Part shown: positions 8,422 to 19,613 of the stretch, one piece after another
How the letters are laid out: the number at the start of each line of letters is the position of its first letter
Position numbering within the stretch: the first letter of the stretch is position 1
NCBI GenBank assembly: GCA_012103605.1
Contig: WLWL01000005.1
Span: forward strand, 1 to 55,818
Source of the DNA: Candidatus Nanopelagicales bacterium
GTDB taxonomy: Bacteria > Actinomycetota > Actinomycetes > S36-B12
Length of the DNA: 55,818 nucleotides
Direction of reading: 5' to 3'
The notes under the pieces: model-generated
What the model was told of the DNA's origin: nothing
What the model saw: only the letters and a program-made list of their open reading frames with translations
Databases searched by the model: none
Program-made: the position numbers and the translations under genes

Positions 8422-9636
8422 ATGTCCAAGATCAAGGTGGAAAACCCCGTCGTCGAGCTTGACGGCGACGAGATGACCCGCATCATCTGGCAGTTCATCA
8501 AGGACGAATTGATCCTGAAATACCTCGATGTCGATCTGAAGTACTACGACTTGAGTGTCGAGTATCGCGACGAGACCGACGATCAGGTCACGATCGATGC
8601 TGCGCATGCCATTCAAGAACACGGGGTTGGCGTGAAGTGCGCGACGATCACTCCCGACGAGGCCCGCGTCGAGGAGTTTGGCCTGAAGAAAATGTGGCGA
8701 TCACCGAACGGCACTATCCGGAACATCCTGGGCGGCGTTATCTTCCGCGAGCCGATCATCATCGACAACATTCCGCGACTAGTTCCTACCTGGACCAAGC
8801 CGATCATCGTCGGCCGCCACGCCTTCGGTGATCAGTACCGCGCAACCGACTTCAAGGTCGAGACCGCTGGAACGCTCACCATGACATTCACGCCCTCCGA
8901 CGGCTCCGAGCCGATGGAGTTCAACGTCTTCGACTTTCCTGCCGGTGGCGTCGCCATGGGCATGTACAACCTCGACGAGTCCATCCGGGACTTCGCGCGC
9001 GCGTCTTTCCGGTACGGCCTGGCCCGCAACTACCCCGTCTATATGTCCACGAAGAACACCATCCTCAAGGCGTACGACGGACGGTTCAAGGATCTGTTCG
9101 CGGAGGTCTTCGCGGCCGAGTTCGCGGAAGATTTCGAGAAGGCAGGCATCACGTACGAACACCGCCTCATCGACGACATGGTGGCGGCGGCGTTGAAGTG
9201 GGAAGGCGGGTACGTCTGGGCCTGCAAGAACTACGACGGCGATGTTCAGTCCGACACCGTGGCACAAGGCTTCGGATCCCTGGGGTTGATGACCTCGGTA
9301 CTGATGACCCCGGACGGCAGGACGGTCGAGGCAGAAGCCGCTCATGGAACGGTGACCCGGCACTACCGTCAGCATCAGCAAGGCAAGCCGACCTCAACCA
9401 ACCCCATCGCGTCCATCTTCGCGTGGACACGAGGTTTGGAACATCGGGGGAAGCTCGACGGAACACCCGCAGTCAGCGAGTTCGCTCGCACGCTCGAACG
9501 CGTCTGCATTCAAACCGTCGAAGAGGGCAAGATGACAAAGGATCTGGCGTTACTGATCGGACCGGATCAGGCGTGGCAGACGACGCAGGAGTTCTTGAGC
9601 TCGATCGACGAGAACCTGCAGAAGGCGATGACCTAA
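8422..9636 (+). CDS. icd: NADP-dependent isocitrate dehydrogenase (dimeric, eukaryote-like type)
   Basis: Converts isocitrate to 2-oxoglutarate and CO2, making NADPH. The 404 aa match the homodimeric eukaryote-like class rather than the E. coli-type enzyme. Key blocks are [14 protein letters not shown] near the N-terminus, [33 protein letters not shown], and [18 protein letters not shown] for cofactor binding. The start ATG at 8422 follows GAGGAAA. Its TAA stop overlaps the stop of the opposite-strand thioesterase gene (9633-9636). Confidence 0.95.
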   Translation: MSKIKVENPVVELDGDEMTRIIWQFIKDELILKYLDVDLKYYDLSVEYRDETDDQVTIDAAHAIQEHGVGVKCATITPDEARVEEFGLKKMWRSPNGTIRNILGGVIFREPIIIDNIPRLVPTWTKPIIVGRHAFGDQYRATDFKVETAGTLTMTFTPSDGSEPMEFNVFDFPAGGVAMGMYNLDESIRDFARASFRYGLARNYPVYMSTKNTILKAYDGRFKDLFAEVFAAEFAEDFEKAGITYEHRLIDDMVAAALKWEGGYVWACKNYDGDVQSDTVAQGFGSLGLMTSVLMTPDGRTVEAEAAHGTVTRHYRQHQQGKPTSTNPIASIFAWTRGLEHRGKLDGTPAVSEFARTLERVCIQTVEEGKMTKDLALLIGPDQAWQTTQEFLSSIDENLQKAMT

Positions 9637-10526
9637 GGCTTACGCACGTCCGCCGCAGCGTTGTGGCCGCGCTTGTGTCGCATCAGTCCTTCTTGGACCA
9701 CAGACGCGACCAGGACACCACGCTCGTCGTAGAAGAGACCTCGGGCGAGCCCGTGACCGCCGCTCGCCGTCGGAGTGTCTTGGTCGAATAAGAGCCACTC
9801 GTGGGTGTCGACCGGAGCGTGGAACCACATGGCATGGTCGATCGACGCGATTTGCAGATTCTCCCGCTCGTCGCGATGCGGACTGGTGGCCGTGGTGACC
9901 ATGCTGAGGTCGGACAGATACGTCAACGCGCAGGCTTGCACAAGAGGATCGTCGGGCATCGGTTCGGTGACTCGAACCCACGCCATCCGTTCGTACTTCC
10001 CACCGTCGAGGTGCAGCGGGCCGTCGGCGGCCAGCGTCCTCATCTCGATGAGTGCGCGATCGGGAAAGTCGTAATCGGCCGGTGAGGCTCCCTGGGGGAT
10101 CGCCCGGGCCGCGATGTCGACATTGCGCGCCGCACCCGGGTCCACAGCCGGCGGCATGACGAATTGATGATGGGGTCCGGGGTCGACCACCGAAAACGAC
10201 GACGTCATCATGAAGATGGTTTCGCCGTGTTGCACGGCCCGCACGATTCGTGTCGAGAAGGAACGACCGTCTCGGGGCCTGTCCACCAGGTAGGTAATCG
10301 TGTCTTTGGTGCGCCCTGGTCGCAGGAAGTATCCGTGCAGCGAGTGCACGCGACGATCGGGTTCTTCAACCGTGCGACCCGCGGCCATCAGTGCTTGCGC
10401 GGCTATCTGTCCGCCGTAGGCCCGCAGGGGTGCTCCTGAATGGCAGACGCCGGTGAAGATGTCCCTATCGATGGGGGTCAGAGCCAGCCGGTCGACGAAA
10501 TGCTCCCGTTGGTCCGGTTCTGTCAC
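9633..10526 (-). CDS. tesB: Acyl-CoA thioesterase II
   Basis: Hydrolyses acyl-CoA esters to free acid and CoA. The 297 aa form a double hot-dog protein: the N-terminal half contains [15 protein letters not shown] and [11 protein letters not shown], and the C-terminal half has [20 protein letters not shown], both typical of TesB. The GTG start ends at 10526 and has only a weak ribosome binding site. It is convergent with icd, with the two stop codons overlapping, and divergent from the CBS-domain gene 80 nt away. Confidence 0.93.
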   Translation of the reverse strand: MTEPDQREHFVDRLALTPIDRDIFTGVCHSGAPLRAYGGQIAAQALMAAGRTVEEPDRRVHSLHGYFLRPGRTKDTITYLVDRPRDGRSFSTRIVRAVQHGETIFMMTSSFSVVDPGPHHQFVMPPAVDPGAARNVDIAARAIPQGASPADYDFPDRALIEMRTLAADGPLHLDGGKYERMAWVRVTEPMPDDPLVQACALTYLSDLSMVTTATSPHRDERENLQIASIDHAMWFHAPVDTHEWLLFDQDTPTASGGHGLARGLFYDERGVLVASVVQEGLMRHKRGHNAAADVRKP

Positions 10527-10606
10527 GCAGCAGACCCTAGTCTTGTGCTGCGGGTCCGTTTAGAAGTGGAGCCGCCCAGGCGACATCGAGGGAGTAGCGC
10601 GACCGA

Positions 10607-12935
<2,329 letters not shown>

Positions 12936-12962
12936 TGCGTGCCGAGCTGATCGTGTATCTCG

Positions 12963-14309
12963 TTAGGTCAGCGCTCGTCGTTGTTTGCGAGTGATGATTC
13001 GCCGGATCAGGCTGACCAGAGCCAGAACAACGGCGATGGTGAACACCGTCAACCAACCCCACGACGTGGGGGAGAGCGATGACAACTCAGGCTCCGCGAG
13101 CAGCTCCTGCGGTGCCGACCCGCGCACGGTGGTGGCCACCGGAGTCGGTGCGGTCGGGACGACCGTCTCCTCTGCCACTGTGGGCTCCATGGCGGACAAA
13201 GGCGGAACAAGTTCACCGATGGAGACGATCTGCCCTCGATTCTGAAAGCCCCAATTCAACAGTTTGCGGGCCGCTTCGTCGCTCGGCTCCCGGATACCCA
13301 TCAGGCTCACGATCAACGTGGTGTTGCCGCGTTGGGCCGCTCCAATGAACGTACGGCCCGCTTGGCTGGTGTAGCCGGTCTTCACCCCGATAGCCCCGCG
13401 ATAGTTCTCCATCACCAGATCGTTCTGGTTGTAGATGGTGATGGGCTTTCGTTCTTTTCCGTTCTTCTTTGGCTTGCGCGGGTTGGGGAACTCGGCGCTC
13501 TTGGCGCCGGCGTATGTCAAGAAATCATCGCGGGCGATCGCGGCCCGACCAATCAAGGCGAGGTCGTACGCGGTGGAGAACTGACCCTTGGCGTCCAGGC
13601 CGCTGGGGTTCTTTGCCGTGGTGTTGTAAGCCTGCAGCTCGCGAGCCACCTGGTTCATCTCGGCCACGGTGGCGCTGACCGTCGAGTGAGCCTGGGCGAG
13701 AGCAATCGCTGCATCGTTGCCGCTGGGAAGCAGCAACCCGGCGAAGAGTTCATCGATCGTGTACTCGCGACCTTTCCGGATCCCGGCTTTGCTGCCGTAG
13801 GTGTTCTGGGCTCGCGCGGTGCCGATCCATGTGGCGTCGGGCTCCAACTGGGGGAGCAGGGTCAATGCCGTAAGTGTCTTGAGCGTGCTCGCAGGCCGAC
13901 GAGCCTTGTGGGGGTTCTTCGCTGCGAGGATCTCCCCGGTGGTCGCATCCGCGAGCAGCCAGGTGCGTGCCTTGACCTGTGGCAGCTTGGCAGCGCCGGC
14001 ACTGAGATCAGCCACCACACCCCGCTTGCCGAGTTGGCTACCGCCCAACACATCCGAGGTAGGCGACAGTGTGGAGTTGGACAGTGTGGAGTTTGACGGT
14101 GTGGAGTTTTCCGACGGCGACGACGGAAGTGACGATGAGGGAGAGGCGGAAGGGGACGCCGACGGGCTCGCCGTGTCGTCATCGAGGTCGACGAGGGGAG
14201 CCGGGACGGGTGTCGGATCCGCAGCCATCGCTGATGGAGTGACGGCTGGGAGCACGCCGATAGCCACGCCGACAACGGCAGCGATTCCTCGTCGCGAGAG
14301 GGGGGTCAT
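12963..14309 (-). CDS. D-alanyl-D-alanine carboxypeptidase (PBP5/DacB type)
   Basis: Secreted, membrane-anchored peptidoglycan carboxypeptidase trimming pentapeptide stems, 448 aa. It has a signal peptide (residues 1 to about 30, ending AMAA), a Ser/Pro/Thr/Asn-rich linker to about residue 85, and a peptidase S11 domain with STLK (nucleophile Ser141), SGN (196-198) and KTG (310-312). A C-terminal hydrophobic helix (about 415-437) and a basic tail form the anchor. I start at the ATG ending at 14309; a longer frame to 14351 lacks a signal-like beginning. The linker contains a threefold pentapeptide repeat encoded by a 15-bp tandem repeat. Confidence 0.93.
   Translation of the reverse strand: MTPLSRRGIAAVVGVAIGVLPAVTPSAMAADPTPVPAPLVDLDDDTASPSASPSASPSSSLPSSPSENSTPSNSTLSNSTLSPTSDVLGGSQLGKRGVVADLSAGAAKLPQVKARTWLLADATTGEILAAKNPHKARRPASTLKTLTALTLLPQLEPDATWIGTARAQNTYGSKAGIRKGREYTIDELFAGLLLPSGNDAAIALAQAHSTVSATVAEMNQVARELQAYNTTAKNPSGLDAKGQFSTAYDLALIGRAAIARDDFLTYAGAKSAEFPNPRKPKKNGKERKPITIYNQNDLVMENYRGAIGVKTGYTSQAGRTFIGAAQRGNTTLIVSLMGIREPSDEAARKLLNWGFQNRGQIVSIGELVPPLSAMEPTVAEETVVPTAPTPVATTVRGSAPQELLAEPELSSLSPTSWGWLTVFTIAVVLALVSLIRRIITRKQRRALT
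14065..14109. repeat. Three tandem 15-bp repeats in the carboxypeptidase linker
   Basis: Units GACAGTGTGGAGTTG, GACAGTGTGGAGTTT and GACGGTGTGGAGTTT lie head to tail. They keep frame and encode three copies of an NST(P/L)S-type pentapeptide in the extracellular linker. Such in-frame repeats can vary in copy number. Confidence 0.9.
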
Positions 14310-14347
14310 AACTTCGCCATGGTACGTCCGTGGGTGGCCAGCACCCC

Positions 14348-14379
14348 ACACCCACTCGAGGCTGCACCGTGGTGGGTGT
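14348..14379. promoter_or_regulatory. Inverted repeat between carboxypeptidase and semialdehyde dehydrogenase genes
   Basis: ACACCCAC (14348-14355) and GTGGGTGT (14372-14379) are perfect 8-bp arms 16 nt apart in the 153-nt divergent intergenic region. A regulator site or structured leader for the dehydrogenase gene is possible. No promoter hexamers are convincing. Confidence 0.35.
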
Positions 14380-14462
14380 CACAGTCCTTGTGGCCGAGAA
14401 GGGTCCCTCTGTGGACTCCAGCGACGCTAGCCTTCACCCACCGAATCCGGGAAAGGAACGTC

Positions 14463-15905
14463 ATGACCACCAGCCTGCCTGAGCGCACCCCCACCGGCCT
14501 GTTGATCGGTGGCGATTGGCTCACGACCGCCACGCATCTCGATGTGGTGAATCCAGCGACCCTCGGGACGTTGGCGGAGATCGGGGATGCCTCACCCGCT
14601 GAGGGTGTGCAGGCGGTCCAGGCCGCGCACGATGCGTTCGCTGACTGGGGCTCCTCCTCCGCGCGCTTTCGGGCCGAAATCTTGCGCAAAGCCTTCGAGA
14701 TCATGACGGCGGAAATCGAAGACTGCGCTCGACTCATCTCCCTCGAAAACGGCAAAGCGTGGAAAGACGCGATGGGGGAGGCGACCTACGCCGCGGAATT
14801 CTTCCGGTGGTTTTCGGAAGAGGCTGCCCACGTTCAAGGTGACTTCCGGTACAGCCCTTCGGGAGACAAGACCATCATCACCGACTACCGACCCATGGGA
14901 GTCGCGTACCTGATCACTCCGTGGAACTTCCCGGCAGCGATGGCCACACGCAAACTTGCTCCGGCGATGGCCGCAGGGTGCACCTCGATTCTCAAGCCCG
15001 CGCAAGAGACTCCCTTGACGGCTCTGTGGGTAGCGGACGTTCTCGAGCGGGCCGGTGCTCCTGCGGGTGTCGTCAATGTGATCACCACGTCCACGTCCGG
15101 ACCGGTGTCCGAGGCCATCCTCTCCGATCCGCGCGTTGCAACGTTGTCCTTCACCGGTTCCACCTACGTCGGCAAGCTGCTTCTGGAGCAGACCGCCCAA
15201 CGGGTGCTTCCCTCATCGATGGAACTCGGCGGCAATGCCCCCTTCTTGGTTTTCGAAGGAGCCGACGTCGACTCGGCCGTCGAGGGGGCGATGGTGGCGA
15301 AGATGCGCAACGGTGGCTCGGCGTGCACGGCGGCCAACCGGTTCTACATTCACGCGTCCCTCGCGGACGAATTCGCGACCAAGTTCGAGGCCGCTCTTCG
15401 AGGCTTGAAGATCGGACCGGGTGTCGATCAGTCGAACGACCTCGGCGCCATGGTTTCGGTGAAGGAGCGAGACAAGATTCTGGAATTCGTGCAGGCGGCC
15501 GAGTCGGAAGGGACGACGCCGACGATGGCGGGTGATGCGCCGAGTGACGGTGCATTTATCGCTCCGTACATCGTGCGAGGGGTCGAGCACGGTTCGACGC
15601 TCACGCGCAACGAGATCTTCGGCCCGGTTGCTCCCATCGTGACCTTCGAGGATCCTGCCGATGGAATCCGCATGGCCAACGACACCGAGTACGGGCTCAT
15701 CTCCTACGTGTTCGCCAGGGACGCGGGCGAGGGCATCAAGGTGGCGCGGCAGATGGAATCCGGAATGGTCGCCATCAACCGCGGCATCGCCTCTGATCCG
15801 GCCGCCTCATTCGGCGGAATGAAGGAATCCGGACTCGGGCGCGAAGGCGGCTTCGACGGGATCCACGAATTCCTGGAAACGCAGTACTTCGCCGTCGACC
15901 TCTAG
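14463..15905 (+). CDS. NAD(P)-dependent succinate-semialdehyde-type dehydrogenase
   Basis: Aldehyde dehydrogenase of 480 aa, closest to the GabD succinate-semialdehyde group. It shows the oxyanion Asn in ITPWNFPAAM (about 153), the general base Glu254 in MELGGNAP, the nucleophile Cys288 in GGSACTAANRF, and the C-terminal GMKESGLGREGGFDGI ending in LETQYFAVDL, a hallmark of SSADH. The start ATG at 14463 follows GAAAGGAAC. It begins the accessory carbohydrate island and lies 15 nt before the convergent SDR gene. Given that context its aldehyde may be a sugar-derived semialdehyde rather than the GABA product, which is inference. Confidence 0.88.
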   Translation: MTTSLPERTPTGLLIGGDWLTTATHLDVVNPATLGTLAEIGDASPAEGVQAVQAAHDAFADWGSSSARFRAEILRKAFEIMTAEIEDCARLISLENGKAWKDAMGEATYAAEFFRWFSEEAAHVQGDFRYSPSGDKTIITDYRPMGVAYLITPWNFPAAMATRKLAPAMAAGCTSILKPAQETPLTALWVADVLERAGAPAGVVNVITTSTSGPVSEAILSDPRVATLSFTGSTYVGKLLLEQTAQRVLPSSMELGGNAPFLVFEGADVDSAVEGAMVAKMRNGGSACTAANRFYIHASLADEFATKFEAALRGLKIGPGVDQSNDLGAMVSVKERDKILEFVQAAESEGTTPTMAGDAPSDGAFIAPYIVRGVEHGSTLTRNEIFGPVAPIVTFEDPADGIRMANDTEYGLISYVFARDAGEGIKVARQMESGMVAINRGIASDPAASFGGMKESGLGREGGFDGIHEFLETQYFAVDL

Positions 15906-15920
15906 CCCCTTCTACGGTGG

Positions 15921-16724
15921 CTAGGAATCGATGACGGGGAATTTCTCGTAGGGCTGCCCGAGGGCTTCCGGGCCCATCGCGCTGTAACCACCGTCGACCG
16001 CGAAGTCGCTCCCGGTGACGAATGACGCACCATCGGAACACAGATAACAGATCGCGTCGGCGATTTCCTCGGGCTCGGCCATCCGTCGTATCGCGTGGAA
16101 TTCCCCGGCGAAGTCATCCGCGTACTCGCGGCTGCGATACCGCGCTTCGATGTTGCGACTCCACGTCCAGCCTGGTGACACGCTGTTCAACCGAATGCCG
16201 AGGGGTGCGAGGGCCTGAGCCATATTTCGACTCAAACCCAAGAGTGCGGCTTTCGTCACGGGGTAAACGATGCGATTCGGTTGCGATGCCTTACCCGAGA
16301 TAGACGTCACGAGGACCGCTGCTCCGGCGCCTCGCGCCTTCATCAACGGCACGGCCTTCTCGAGGAACATCGCTGAGCTCGCGACATTCACGTCCAGCGA
16401 TGTATGCCACTGCTGGCGTGTTGTCTCCAGGTACCCGCACCCGAAGGTCGTGTGAGCGCTGACCGCGAAATCCACCCCGCCGAATTCCTCGACGGCGGTA
16501 GCAAGAAGCGCGTCGAGATCCGCGTCCGATGTCACGTCGGTGCGCACGAAGCGCCCGGCATCGCCCACGTCGGAGAGAACGTCGTGCGCGTGGTCGGTGG
16601 CGAGATCACCGAGAACGACAGAGCCTCCGTTGGCGACGAATTGACGTGCCAGAGCCTCGACGATCAGGGATGCGCCACCCGTCGCCACCAGGACCTTGCC
16701 GTCAAACTCCGGGTAGAGGGCCAC
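15921..16724 (-). CDS. SDR-family oxidoreductase with degenerate cofactor motif
   Basis: A 267-aa short-chain dehydrogenase fold. Tyr154 and Lys158 (YPVTK) and Ser141/143 are present, and the C-terminus has GSDFAVDGGYSAMG. However, the usual TGxxxGxG loop reads TGGASLIV (15-22), losing its second and third glycines, and NNAG is replaced by VSAHT (88-92). Cofactor binding may therefore be altered. The GTG start ending at 16724 lies 2 nt after the iolD stop, so it is translated from the iolD transcript. A role in cyclitol or sugar-acid oxidation is inferred from position; the substrate is unknown. Confidence 0.75.
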   Translation of the reverse strand: MALYPEFDGKVLVATGGASLIVEALARQFVANGGSVVLGDLATDHAHDVLSDVGDAGRFVRTDVTSDADLDALLATAVEEFGGVDFAVSAHTTFGCGYLETTRQQWHTSLDVNVASSAMFLEKAVPLMKARGAGAAVLVTSISGKASQPNRIVYPVTKAALLGLSRNMAQALAPLGIRLNSVSPGWTWSRNIEARYRSREYADDFAGEFHAIRRMAEPEEIADAICYLCSDGASFVTGSDFAVDGGYSAMGPEALGQPYEKFPVIDS

Positions 16725-16726
16725 CG

Positions 16727-18568
16727 CTAGACGCCAGGGCGTTGATGCTTGGACTCTGCCTCGTAGGAAGCACGGGCTGCGCGAACTTCGGCTCGGTTGC
16801 TCACCTCGGGGACGCCGACCTCCCACCAGGTTCCACCGCCGACCCAGTCGTACTGAGCCACGTCAATCACCATCACGTACGTCTTGTCCGATGCTTTGGC
16901 CCGGGCGTAGGCGGCGGGGATATCGTCCAAAGACTCGACCTTCTCCGTGTTCGCTCCCATGGCAGCGGCGTGCGCGACGAAGTCCATCTTCTCCAGGTTG
17001 GTGTGCTTGGTTGTCCTCAGCAGGTTGTTGAATTCCTCCCCACCTTGGGCGACCTGCAGCCGATTGATGACGGCGAAGCCCTCGTTGTCGCACACGATGA
17101 AGATCACCTTGTGACCGGTCAGAACACTGGCGTAGATGTCGCTGTTCATCATCAAGTACGAGCCGTCTCCCACCCACGACACGACATCGCGGTCCGGAAG
17201 CGCCATTTTTGCGCCGACCGCGCCACCGATCTCGTAACCCATGCAGGAGTAGCCGAACTCGCAATCGAATGTATTGGGATCTTTTGCCCGCCAACCTGCA
17301 AAGAGTTCTCCGGGAAGCCCGCCTGCGGCGGACAGGATGTAGTCGGAGTCGTCACACACCTGGTGGACACGCTGAATGACCTGGTTGTAGGCCGGAGGCG
17401 AGCTGACTGCCTGGCCGCACGCATCGAGGTGAGCATTCCACGCCTGCTTCTCGGTCTGTGCGCGGCCGAGCCAGTCCGCCGGAGCTGCGTAATCGCCCAG
17501 GGCGCTGTCGATCTGCTCGATGGACACGCGCGCGTCGGCCATGACAGATGTCGCGCGCTGTTTCGTCGCGTCCCAGCGGGCCGTGTTGATGGTCACGATT
17601 TTGAGGTTGGGGTCTTTGAACAGTGCCCAGGACCCGGTGGTGAAGTCCTGGAGTTTGGTGCCGACCGCGATGACGACGTCGGCGTCTTCTGCGATCGCGT
17701 TGGAACACGCGTCCCCCGCGATTCCCAGGGATCCTGCGTAGTTGGGGTGGGAGTCGGAGAAAGCTGCCTTGCCGGCGAACGTCTCCACGATGGGGATGTT
17801 GCGCTTGGCCGCGAAGTCGCCGAGCGTTGGAGCGGCCTCTGAATACAGCACCCCACCGCCGGAAATGATGAGGGGCTTCTTCGCCGCGTTGATGACCGAA
17901 GCCGCGTTGGAGATCTCGCGTGGATCGGCTTGCGGCCGTCTGATGAAGTGGACCTGCGGCTCGAAGAACATCGCCGGATAGTCGTAGGCCTCGGCCTGGA
18001 CGTCCTGCGGAAGAGCGAGGAAAGCCGGCCCGCACTCGGCGGGATCGAGCATGACGGCGAGGGCTTGAGGAAGCGACTTCAACAACTGTTCCGGCTTGAC
18101 GATCCGGTCCCAGAAGCGAGTCACCGGCTTGAAGGTGTCCGCAGCGGTAATCGTGGGGTCACCGAACTGCTCCACCTGCTGGAGCACCGGATCGACGATC
18201 CGATGGGCGAAGGTGTCGCCGCTGATCAACAACAGGGGAAGGCGGTTCGCAATGGCAACGCCTGCGGCCGTGACCATGTTGGTGCACCCGGGGCCAATGG
18301 AGGACGTCGCCACCATGATCTGCTTGCGGCGCTTGGCTTTGGCGTAGGCGACAGCGGACAGGGCCATCGATTGTTCGTTGTGTCCTCGCCACGTGGGGAA
18401 CTCGTCCTTCACTTCGGCGAGGGCCTCGGCCAGAGCCGTGACGTTGCCATGACCGAAGATGCCGAACGCGCCCGGGAAAAGGGGGACCACCTGGCCGTCG
18501 ATCTCGGTCTTTTGGGCGGTGAGCCAACGAACGAGGGCTTGGGCCATGGTCAAGCGGATGGTCTCCAC
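16727..18568 (-). CDS. iolD: 3D-(3,5/4)-trihydroxycyclohexane-1,2-dione acylhydrolase (decyclizing)
   Basis: ThDP-dependent enzyme that opens the cyclohexanedione ring formed during myo-inositol breakdown to give 5-deoxy-D-glucuronate. The 613 aa match IolD length and order: a pyrimidine-binding domain with the ThDP-activating Glu in WRGHNEQSM (about 65), a central domain, and a C-terminal pyrophosphate-binding domain with GDGSYLMMNSDIY (from about 466). The IolD-specific stretches SIGPGCTNMVTAAG, SGDTFAHRIVDPVLQQVEQ and KPVTRFWDRI are recognisable. The GTG start at 18568 has a strong GGAGGA upstream. It is divergent from iolE. No iolB, iolC, iolG or iolJ is nearby. Confidence 0.9.
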   Translation of the reverse strand: METIRLTMAQALVRWLTAQKTEIDGQVVPLFPGAFGIFGHGNVTALAEALAEVKDEFPTWRGHNEQSMALSAVAYAKAKRRKQIMVATSSIGPGCTNMVTAAGVAIANRLPLLLISGDTFAHRIVDPVLQQVEQFGDPTITAADTFKPVTRFWDRIVKPEQLLKSLPQALAVMLDPAECGPAFLALPQDVQAEAYDYPAMFFEPQVHFIRRPQADPREISNAASVINAAKKPLIISGGGVLYSEAAPTLGDFAAKRNIPIVETFAGKAAFSDSHPNYAGSLGIAGDACSNAIAEDADVVIAVGTKLQDFTTGSWALFKDPNLKIVTINTARWDATKQRATSVMADARVSIEQIDSALGDYAAPADWLGRAQTEKQAWNAHLDACGQAVSSPPAYNQVIQRVHQVCDDSDYILSAAGGLPGELFAGWRAKDPNTFDCEFGYSCMGYEIGGAVGAKMALPDRDVVSWVGDGSYLMMNSDIYASVLTGHKVIFIVCDNEGFAVINRLQVAQGGEEFNNLLRTTKHTNLEKMDFVAHAAAMGANTEKVESLDDIPAAYARAKASDKTYVMVIDVAQYDWVGGGTWWEVGVPEVSNRAEVRAARASYEAESKHQRPGV

Positions 18569-18636
18569 GGTGTCCTCCAGGAGCGGATCGAAAGTAGGGG
18601 TCGAAACTCAGCGGGTGCTGTGCCATGCTGTGCGTT

Positions 18637-18679
18637 GGCACGTTCCAACTTAGGGGTTGGAGTGCCCCTTGGACAAGGG
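18637..18679. promoter_or_regulatory. Two dyads in the iolD/iolE divergent promoter region
   Basis: GGCACGTTCCAAC (18637-18649) pairs with GTTGGAGTGCC (18656-18666). Directly after it lies CCCTTG-GA-CAAGGG (18666-18679), perfect 6-bp arms. Both lie in the 154-nt region between the divergent starts of iolD and iolE, as expected for operators of a shared regulator. The regulator is not encoded next to them. Confidence 0.55.
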
Positions 18680-18722
18680 AAACGATCCAGAATCTTGGGC
18701 GAAAAGGCGTGAAAGGACTGCT

Positions 18723-19613
18723 ATGAGCGACATGTTGAGCCGGGTCGCGGGAGCTCCCATCACCTGGGGTGCAGATGCCTCCGCTGGGTGGGGCTACCTG
18801 ATGGATCCGGCCCGGGTGATGTCGGAAATGCGGGAAGCGGGTTTGAGCGCCACCGAACTGGGCCCCGATGGCTTCTTGCCCAGCGATCCGCAGGAGTTGA
18901 AGGACTTCGTCGCCGGCTACGACATGTCCATGGTGGGAGGTTTCGTCCCTGCCATCTTGTATCGAGACAAGGACATGGACGCCGACGTGCAGTACTTCGA
19001 ACGGGCCAGCGACCAACTGGCCGCGGCGGGGGCGTCGAATGTTGTCCTGGGCCCTCGTTCCCACTACGACGGCTATGACACCGAGATCGATATGGACGAT
19101 GATCAGTGGGCGGTCTTCCTGCGGAACCTTCGACGCTTTCAAGACATAACCGACGAGCGCGGACTTCAGACTGCACTGCACCCGCACTGGGGCATGGCGA
19201 TCTCGCGACAGAATCAAGTGGATCGATTGCTGAATTCGTGTGATGTGGGGATGTGCGTGGATGCCGGCCATTTGTTCCTCTCCGGCGTTGATCCCCTTCA
19301 GGTGGTCAAAGACGCCGGAGACCGGGTTCTGCACGTTCACATCAAGGACCTTACGAACGAGATGGCCGAGAAGGTGCGCGGCGGCGAAGTTCCCTTCCGG
19401 CAAGCGACGATCGACGGAATGTTCGTCCCGGCTGGATCGGGGGATGTTGATTTGGCGGGAATCATCAGGTACCTGGAAGGTCGCGGATACCAGGGTTGGT
19501 ACGTGCTGGAGCAGGACTGCTCCCTGACCGAAGATCCGGCGCCGGGTACCGGGCCCATCGAGGACGCCAAGGCAAGCGTCGAGTTCCTGAAGAAGGTCGC
19601 CGCGACATTGTGA
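18723..19613 (+). CDS. iolE: IolE-like inosose dehydratase / sugar phosphate isomerase-epimerase family protein
   Basis: A 296-aa TIM-barrel protein of the AP-endonuclease-2 type. IolE removes water from scyllo-inosose to form the diketone used by IolD. The N-terminus APITWGADASAGWGYL matches the inosose dehydratase pattern, and probable metal ligands lie in HPHWGMA, DAGHLFLSG, HIKDLTN and the final VLEQD. The start ATG at 18723 follows GTGAAAGGAC. The divergent partner is iolD, which supports the assignment, but it is diverged from Bacillus IolE, so another keto-polyol could be the substrate. Confidence 0.8.
   Translation: MSDMLSRVAGAPITWGADASAGWGYLMDPARVMSEMREAGLSATELGPDGFLPSDPQELKDFVAGYDMSMVGGFVPAILYRDKDMDADVQYFERASDQLAAAGASNVVLGPRSHYDGYDTEIDMDDDQWAVFLRNLRRFQDITDERGLQTALHPHWGMAISRQNQVDRLLNSCDVGMCVDAGHLFLSGVDPLQVVKDAGDRVLHVHIKDLTNEMAEKVRGGEVPFRQATIDGMFVPAGSGDVDLAGIIRYLEGRGYQGWYVLEQDCSLTEDPAPGTGPIEDAKASVEFLKKVAATL

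Noticed and set aside
16529-17842. Long plus-strand open frame of 437 codons
   Set aside because: It lies antisense to iolD, which has clear ThDP-enzyme motifs; the reading is Arg/Gly/Val-rich without recognisable domains, typical of high-GC shadow frames.
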